A stretch of DNA of 64,000 nucleotides from Cryptomeria japonica (Eukaryota > Streptophyta > Pinopsida > Cupressales > Cupressaceae), in the NCBI RefSeq assembly GCF_030272615.1, contig NC_081405.1, positions 312,999,735-313,063,734 on the forward strand, given 5' to 3'. The notes beneath the pieces were generated by a model that had not been told where the DNA came from, ran no database searches, and saw nothing but the letters and a program-made list of their open reading frames with translations. This document shows positions 60,701 through 64,000 of this stretch, one piece after another (the stretch's first letter is position 1; the number at the start of each line of letters is the position of its first letter). A program made the translations under genes and the position numbers.

Positions 60701-62289
60701 ACACCATCATTAACTGTGTTCTTGTTCTTGTTCCAAAATTTTGGTTTGTCCTTTCCTTTGAAGTCCTCTTTGTTTTCTTTGAATAGTTTGATAACTCCTT
60801 GTTCAATCAAGACCTTTTCTGTTGCTAGGCCCTTTTCAATGACATCCTTGAATGTAGACAAACAAGCTTTTCTGAGATCATAACCAATAGCCTTGTTAAC
60901 ATTTTGTGTGAACATTTCCACCATTTGTTTTTGCGGGATTTCACAAGAGCATCTGCTAGCTAAGTTTCTCCATCTCTGTAAAAATGACGCAAAAGATTCT
61001 CCTTCTTTTTGTTTCGTATTGCACAAGGTAGTAACTGAGACATCTGTTTCAATGTTGTAAGAGAAATGTTGGATGAATGCCTCTGCCAAGTCGCCCCATG
61101 ACTTAATACCAGGAGGTAATTGAGAAAACCATTCCATCGCTTGATCTCCTAAGCTCTGTGGGAACAACCTCATTAAGTATGTTTCTTCTGCCGCTACCTC
61201 AATGCAAGCTGTGAAGAATTGTCTTATGTGTGCCTTGGGGTCTCCTCTCCCTCTATATTTGTCAAATTTCGGTGTTGCAAAGTGCGGAGGAAACGGAGGC
61301 ATTGGAATGCTCTTATCAAATGGATAAGGGCATATATCTCTCATAGTATATGTGGGTTTTGATGTGCCCATGTCTTCCACTTTCTTTTGTAGATCTCTAA
61401 TTTGTTGCTCCAAATTATTTTTGGGAGGAGATGGATTTCTTGTAGCATATCCCATGTTTGAAACACCCATTTGAGGAGGAGCTTGTTGCATGTATGGATG
61501 ATACTGATCGTAGACATGTCCATATGGAGGTCTATATTGCTGCGACATGTATGGAGCACTTGGCATAATTTCTTGTTGGGGAACCCCATATCTGTTTTGT
61601 GTGTATAAACCATATTCAATAGGCCTTTCATTTTCCATTGTGTTGCCCCCAATTTTGACATGAGGTCTCCTTGTGTCAAAATTTTGAGGAAGTCCTTGAG
61701 TATCCATTTGTCTTGGTTGACCCATATCTTGAGCATGTGTTTGAACATAAGGCCTCCATGATGGTCTTTGAGTGTAAGTATCATGCATTTGAGCTTGTGT
61801 ATGTGGGATTGCTGGTTTCTGAAGCAAAACTAATGGTGACTCCGGCATCATATTATTTAGTCCTCCACTATTTGGTCTCCTTTGATCCATGTGATGTTGA
61901 GTTTGTTGTGAAGGTCTATTTTCCATAAGTTGAGATAAGTCAAAATCATGTGGTATTTTAGCTCCACTTTGTGCCATCATGTTTAGGAAATATTGACGAT
62001 CTCTCCTCATTATCTCTTCAACCAATCTATTGAATTGAGGATCCATTATAGACTCTTGTATGTCTGCCGATAGTATTGAAGAATTGTCCACATTATCATT
62101 GTGTGAAGCGTTGTGTATAGTGTTTGCGCTTTCCACATTTGGATTGTGTCTATAAACATTCATGTCTGGTAATGTAGTGTGCTCAGGATTGTAGAAGACA
62201 TCATTGTCATACTCATAAGAACTCATGTTTACGGACCCTTGAGCTTCTTTAGCTTTTCTCCTAGATTTTTGAAGACGGGTTTCAACCAT
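54790..62289 (-). CDS. gag-pol: Intact gag-pol polyprotein, Tat-clade gypsy
   Basis: One 2499-codon frame from ATG at 62289 to TAA at 54790. In residue order: gag (about 340-480, YRGRGDPKAHIRQFF, FASFLQRWRNLA), a knuckle-like CEFHKSKGHKTSNC (about 603-617), aspartic protease (IDGGAGLN, about 846), a G-patch-like segment (FGYDGKSPLG ... SKGLGF, about 1085-1140), and RT (CTDFRDINKACPKDD about 1530, MPFGLKNAGATY, catalytic YVDD about 1627). Then gypsy RNase H (about 1770-1890), archaeal-type RNase H (YFDGSYTQHGAGAG about 1918, NNIAEYEALTTG, GDSQLVI, EQNRAADAMA), and integrase (H...C-x2-C about 2147-2190, WGLDLIG, ITDNGRP, GNGQAEASNK) with a C-terminal domain to the end. All catalytic motifs look intact. 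Confidence 0.97.
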   Translation of the reverse strand: MVETRLQKSRRKAKEAQGSVNMSSYEYDNDVFYNPEHTTLPDMNVYRHNPNVESANTIHNASHNDNVDNSSILSADIQESIMDPQFNRLVEEIMRRDRQYFLNMMAQSGAKIPHDFDLSQLMENRPSQQTQHHMDQRRPNSGGLNNMMPESPLVLLQKPAIPHTQAQMHDTYTQRPSWRPYVQTHAQDMGQPRQMDTQGLPQNFDTRRPHVKIGGNTMENERPIEYGLYTQNRYGVPQQEIMPSAPYMSQQYRPPYGHVYDQYHPYMQQAPPQMGVSNMGYATRNPSPPKNNLEQQIRDLQKKVEDMGTSKPTYTMRDICPYPFDKSIPMPPFPPHFATPKFDKYRGRGDPKAHIRQFFTACIEVAAEETYLMRLFPQSLGDQAMEWFSQLPPGIKSWGDLAEAFIQHFSYNIETDVSVTTLCNTKQKEGESFASFLQRWRNLASRCSCEIPQKQMVEMFTQNVNKAIGYDLRKACLSTFKDVIEKGLATEKVLIEQGVIKLFKENKEDFKGKDKPKFWNKNKNTVNDGVVDANTVRPKFVFSGSSSTNNQVNNQTAARPRRKYTPLGEPLESVFKKLVANKVITVPDFPPYEPKVKPNWWNDDEFCEFHKSKGHKTSNCHRLKNIVQDLIDRGDIEIEGHSSNQEHEVFKEPFPKHDKGKGKVTDDQANYTRTSYNYDSTINHISMDNHISTITIKNKNPENPSQRPKIVLKGVGSSSASTSECHVTTRRGKITLPGTSTKNTNLPSTKPEYDLVEQLGKTPALISILELLRISPAHKAVLDKTLRDTAIPTDLNVDQFQAMVGYLSVPHSLTFTEADDASISQPHNAPLHIEAFIHKHRIKRVLIDGGAGLNICTLSTIRQLGYSDKAVNATKQITIKAYDDEERSSKGTVILPLRIGPVTKDVICQVLDLDLTYNILLGRPWIHEMRAVPSTYHQCIKFPHNGVEVTVNGDPNPFIYCNNLRSHTEITIPSNREATPSSAYIDPESLKPSTSKQGEPRAKFQDKGMGEYTLNQTMFLRQVMNSPKEYGRPHPNKQISIMLLKWDPTVFQKWGELEEESLYKMLYKDAEDETHDQIIIPCENYGKGFKILQRFGYDGKSPLGLRKEGVVEPLQPELTTRRERSKGLGFLNPKIQNKRTKQIWRVKVAEVQQEDNYSTDSNEWEWGSDKSSSDYELNETFREPDEPTEEEEFYKKFRIGQESTHKDPAQASFQGPRSGSHRMRTPVPEGATSDDNLDSLTIETDEESAIDDLDDYLDIPEYKHIFTISLADSKNTKDLPLVHPQLIDWDQDGPPQFDTFQNDEAIVDYLGIREDLPLGDHKAGYAIELNNMAYFGEGVGPSSRKNVKIKTKQGSYGENHTVALSDSKKVKRKDVSEGENLSEASEDGRLDILPASYEEKSSMLVEETIKTNIGTAEVPHNIFLAQSLTETERAKFISFFKERQVNFAWSYADMPGLDPDLVMHHLTVKPGAKPVKQKLRKMHPQVALLVKAELEKLLDVGFIRPIDYPEWISNLVPVSKPDRSIRICTDFRDINKACPKDDFPLPNIDLIVDLTAGHEMLSLMDGFSGYNQIRIAPEDQHKTSFTCPWGTFCWNVMPFGLKNAGATYQQAMTTIFHDLMHVKVEDYVDDLLVKSIDRNTHLDILSVAFDRLEKYKVRLNPKKCVFGVTSGKLLGFIVSKRGIEADPAKVKAILDMPPPKNISQLRSLQGRLQSIRRFIAQLADKCNPFQHLLHKNIKFKWDENCQQDFQALKDYLLNPPVLMPPIPDQPLLLYISATPTALGALLAQQIPDGKEKAVYYISRTLVGYELNYTPIERACLAVVFASQKLRHYMLTHKTKLIARIDPLKYLLNKATLTGRLAKWVMILSEFDIEYVDRKAIKGQAIADQLADAPMIDDVPLQSEFPDESILTISPAKPWQLYFDGSYTQHGAGAGILFITPQGDSIPKSYRLSFPCTNNIAEYEALTTGLRIAVQWKIQELCVFGDSQLVIRQTTDDYQTKDEKLMPYKQLVDDLKQHFAKIEFEQIPREQNRAADAMATIASLIDLPQNETCYEFLVDNLLIPSYEITPTEMICVVGPESQLYGSIFTYLRNNILPLDLSNNQRRTFIRQSSRYVILADILYRRGLDGTLLRCLESDEAQIALREVHEGICGPHTSGPTLAKKLIRTGYYWPTMEKDAYQFVKRCKQCQIHGDLIHAPAQELQPLASPWPFCQWGLDLIGKIHPPSSNGHKFIITATEYFTKWIEAVPLTQVTGKQIATFILNYIICRYGIPTSIITDNGRPFKNQDVRELCERFHISHHFSTPYYPQGNGQAEASNKTILKILKKTVDDAGRNWHVQLNPALWAYRTSVRTPTGATPYSLVYGAEAILPIEVELPSLRVSLRNIINDEDYRVSRLQELELLEERRHTAFNHLKAYQQRMSRSYNHKVKPRTFEVGDLVLRENPKNQQDREKKGKFEPNWLGPYIITAVYGSGAYQLSTTEGESLEDPINSMHLRRFYT

Positions 62290-62778
62290 GAACTAGGTGT
62301 TTAGCAATATGTGAGAGACTAGACGAAAATGACAAGAGTATGTAAGACCAAGAGTTGTATGGAATGTAAATGAATCTGAAGTTTACTTGCAATGTCCAAA
62401 GTGTAAGATCAAGTATGTAAGTAGTAGAGTAGGTGTGACTTCCAAAGAGAGGATAGTTTCTCTTGATGAGGTAAGCTGACCTTGACTCTAAGTAAGACCA
62501 AATGAGACCCAAAGGTAAGAAACCTTGATGAGGGACCACTTAGCAAAGTGTTGTTGTATGTTGACAAAGTATGATGAGGACAAGCAAGTGACCTTTTGAC
62601 TCAAGTTTAGATAAGTATGAATGTAAAATGAGATGTGAAGCAATGATGGACTATGTAAGACCTTAGAACAGGCTGAATGCTAGATGAAACCTGAAGAGAC
62701 CACCTAGGAAGCTCAAGTATGCCGAAACTGATTTCTTTGTTTGCTTGACTGTTAAACTTTTTTTTTTTTCAAATCCTG
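62290..62778 (-). other. Proximal gag-pol leader
   Basis: Untranslated stretch between the decamer array and the gag-pol ATG, with a T run on the plus strand at 62757-62770. It contains many ATG-free polar stretches but no convincing ORF. On the minus strand CACCTAG lies just before the ATG and could be a splice acceptor. Confidence 0.4.
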
Positions 62779-63056
62779 ACACAGACGCCTCTGTATACTT
62801 CACAGACGCGGTTTTAAGACACAGACGCTATTCTGTTTGACACAAACGTTGTTCTGAGATTTCCTGTTGATGTTTGCTGGGACTGTAACAGTTTTTGCAA
62901 TTTTGGACACAGACGCTTCTGTATACTTCACAGACGCGATTTCCAGACACAGACGTGTCTCTGTTCGACACAGACGCTAATAAAAACACAGACGCTATTC
63001 TGTACTTCACAGACGCGTTTATCTGACACAGACGCGGTTTGAACAGACACAGACGC
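62779..63056 (-). repeat. Phased decamer array GCGTCTGTGT in gag-pol leader, 12 copies
   Basis: On the plus strand ACACAGACGC or variants start at 62779, 62800, 62819, 62840, 62907, 62928, 62947, 62968, 62986, 63007, 63026 and 63047. Spacing is 18-21 bp except for one 67-bp gap. Read on the minus strand, the gag-pol sense, the motif is GCGTCTGTGT, the same as in the PMD intron read in the PMD sense. Confidence 0.92.
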
Positions 63057-64000
63057 GTTTCTGTAACCTTAGTGCAATCTTTCCTATCTGTGAATTTGTT
63101 TTGCTGTGACCAAATCTGATTTTTCGACTGTTTTTCGTGACAAGAGGACACAGTGTTGATGACCCAATGTTTGCAGACTGTTTAGACTCCAAAAAGTGTG
63201 TTGTTTGATGTAAAAAAAGTTTTTTGCATACACTTGAAGACACAAAAGACACAATGTTTTGCTGTTTTGTCTTGATTGTTTGAATGTTTATCATAAGTCA
63301 AGCACAATTCTTATGGCTGGCCAGGACAATAATTGTTGATCCCACATGGGGTTTTACCCCCGAGGCTACGCTATTCAGAGCGGATACTTAGATGCTTGAC
63401 CTCACTGGCTCCACCCTCGGCACTCACTTCTCGGGTCAGCCAAGCATCAGTCCCCATGAAAACTCCCCATGGCGAACTTTGTATCTCTACTAAGAACCGT
63501 ATGTGTGTGGGCCGCTACCAGAGGTCCGACCTCCTGCCTCAACAACTAGAAGGATTTGGGCATCTAAAACAATGAGGTGCTAGTAAGGGCATCCGCTCGT
63601 GTGGCCATACATGCAGCACTTTCAGCTCTGTAAATACAGAAGGCTCCCAGCCGGTAGGGGTTACGCCCTACAAATGGTCAAATAAATTTGATCAAATGGG
63701 TTTATGGGGAGACATAGTGTCGGTATGAACTAATCAGCACACGTTATTCATAGTTTTCACCATGAATACATTTGATTATAGTGGTTTGGATGAGGTGGGT
63801 TTTCCTCGCTACCACTTGGGTCGTTCTCTTCTCACTAGTAGTCCTAATGACCACACGGGAAGACAGGCCCTCTAAAGAATAAACAAAAAGAGCCTATTGC
63901 TCAAGACACAAAAGACAATGATTCAATTTTAGTGCACCAATTGAAGTGTTTGCTAAGCTATGAAAACAAGGCACACAATAAAAATGACAAAACCCTAGCC
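63057..64000 (-). other. Distal leader of the Tat element, no gene
   Basis: No ORF with recognisable protein. A block at about 63330-63700 is clearly more GC-rich than its surroundings and contains short inverted repeats (GGGGTTTTACCCC near 63350, GAGGTCCGACCTC near 63521). It could be a structured packaging or translation signal. No primer binding site is seen, so the 5' LTR lies past 64000. Confidence 0.45.

Larger units (their letters stand above)
49184..64000 (-). mobile_element. Tat-clade Ty3/gypsy element, young, runs past window end
   Basis: Minus-strand element with a 3' LTR (about 49184-49997), polypurine tract, antisense PMD gene, single intact gag-pol ORF and a leader of at least 1.7 kb. 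The 5' LTR and primer site are not in the window. Dual RNase H, the G-patch and an antisense ORF between pol and the 3' LTR place it in the Tat/Retand group. The uninterrupted 2499-codon ORF indicates a recent insertion compared with every other element here. Confidence 0.92.

Noticed and set aside
55143-61928. Numerous 60-150 codon frames on both strands within gag-pol
   Set aside because: All overlap the intact 2499-codon gag-pol frame and show no independent motifs.
63333-63575. 80-codon frame in the GC-rich leader block as a gene
   Set aside because: No recognisable domain, and on the strand opposite to the element leader; composition explains the open frame.

Overview
The window looks like intergenic DNA of a seed plant with a very large, repeat-dominated genome. 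Plant-specific families are present: Ty1/copia elements primed by initiator tRNA-Met, Ty3/gypsy elements of the Tat/Ogre clade with two RNase H domains, a plant mobile domain (PMD) gene, a CACTA-type terminus and plant clathrin heavy chain exons. No intact host gene is visible. A gymnosperm is my best guess, but that is inference only. Almost everything is transposable element sequence, heavily nested.

Left part, 1-29354: a minus-strand copia array with three LTRs and two internal regions (LTR fragment, internal A, LTR 19705-20923, internal B, LTR 28141-29354). Both internals lack reverse transcriptase at the same junction. Two elements sit inside it. A 15.9 kb Ogre/Tat-like gypsy element (501-16391, target duplication ATTAC) has about 4.9 kb LTRs, each carrying a long decayed ORF. 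Its archaeal-type RNase H lies before the reverse transcriptase. A 3.8 kb non-autonomous LTR element (22819-26584, target duplication ATTTC) encodes only zinc-knuckle and coiled-coil GAG-like proteins.

Middle, 29355-49183: decayed coding DNA on the minus strand (29.4-32.2 kb) is followed by a plus-strand copia element (LTR 32203-33087, gag, protease, part of integrase). That element is cut at 35017 by what appears to be a CACTA terminus with subterminal repeats. Behind the terminus, on the minus strand, lie colinear exons of the C-terminal third of clathrin heavy chain. Farther upstream on the same strand is a multi-exon transposon-type gene with a SET-like domain and a plant transposase (PF03004-like) segment. 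The arrangement suggests a CACTA element that captured a host gene fragment. Two plus-strand fragments of a second LTR-ORF family interrupt this unit.

Right part, 49184-64000 and beyond: a young Tat-clade element on the minus strand. It has a 3' LTR, a polypurine tract and one uninterrupted 2499-codon gag-pol ORF with gag, protease, G-patch, RT, RNase H, archaeal RNase H and integrase. Between pol and the 3' LTR, on the opposite strand, is a PMD (MAIN-like) gene with a predicted intron and its own TATA-like box. The gag-pol leader and the PMD intron each contain an array of the decamer GCGTCTGTGT spaced 18-21 bp, oriented with the direction of transcription of the adjacent gene. This shared phased array is the most unusual signal in the window.
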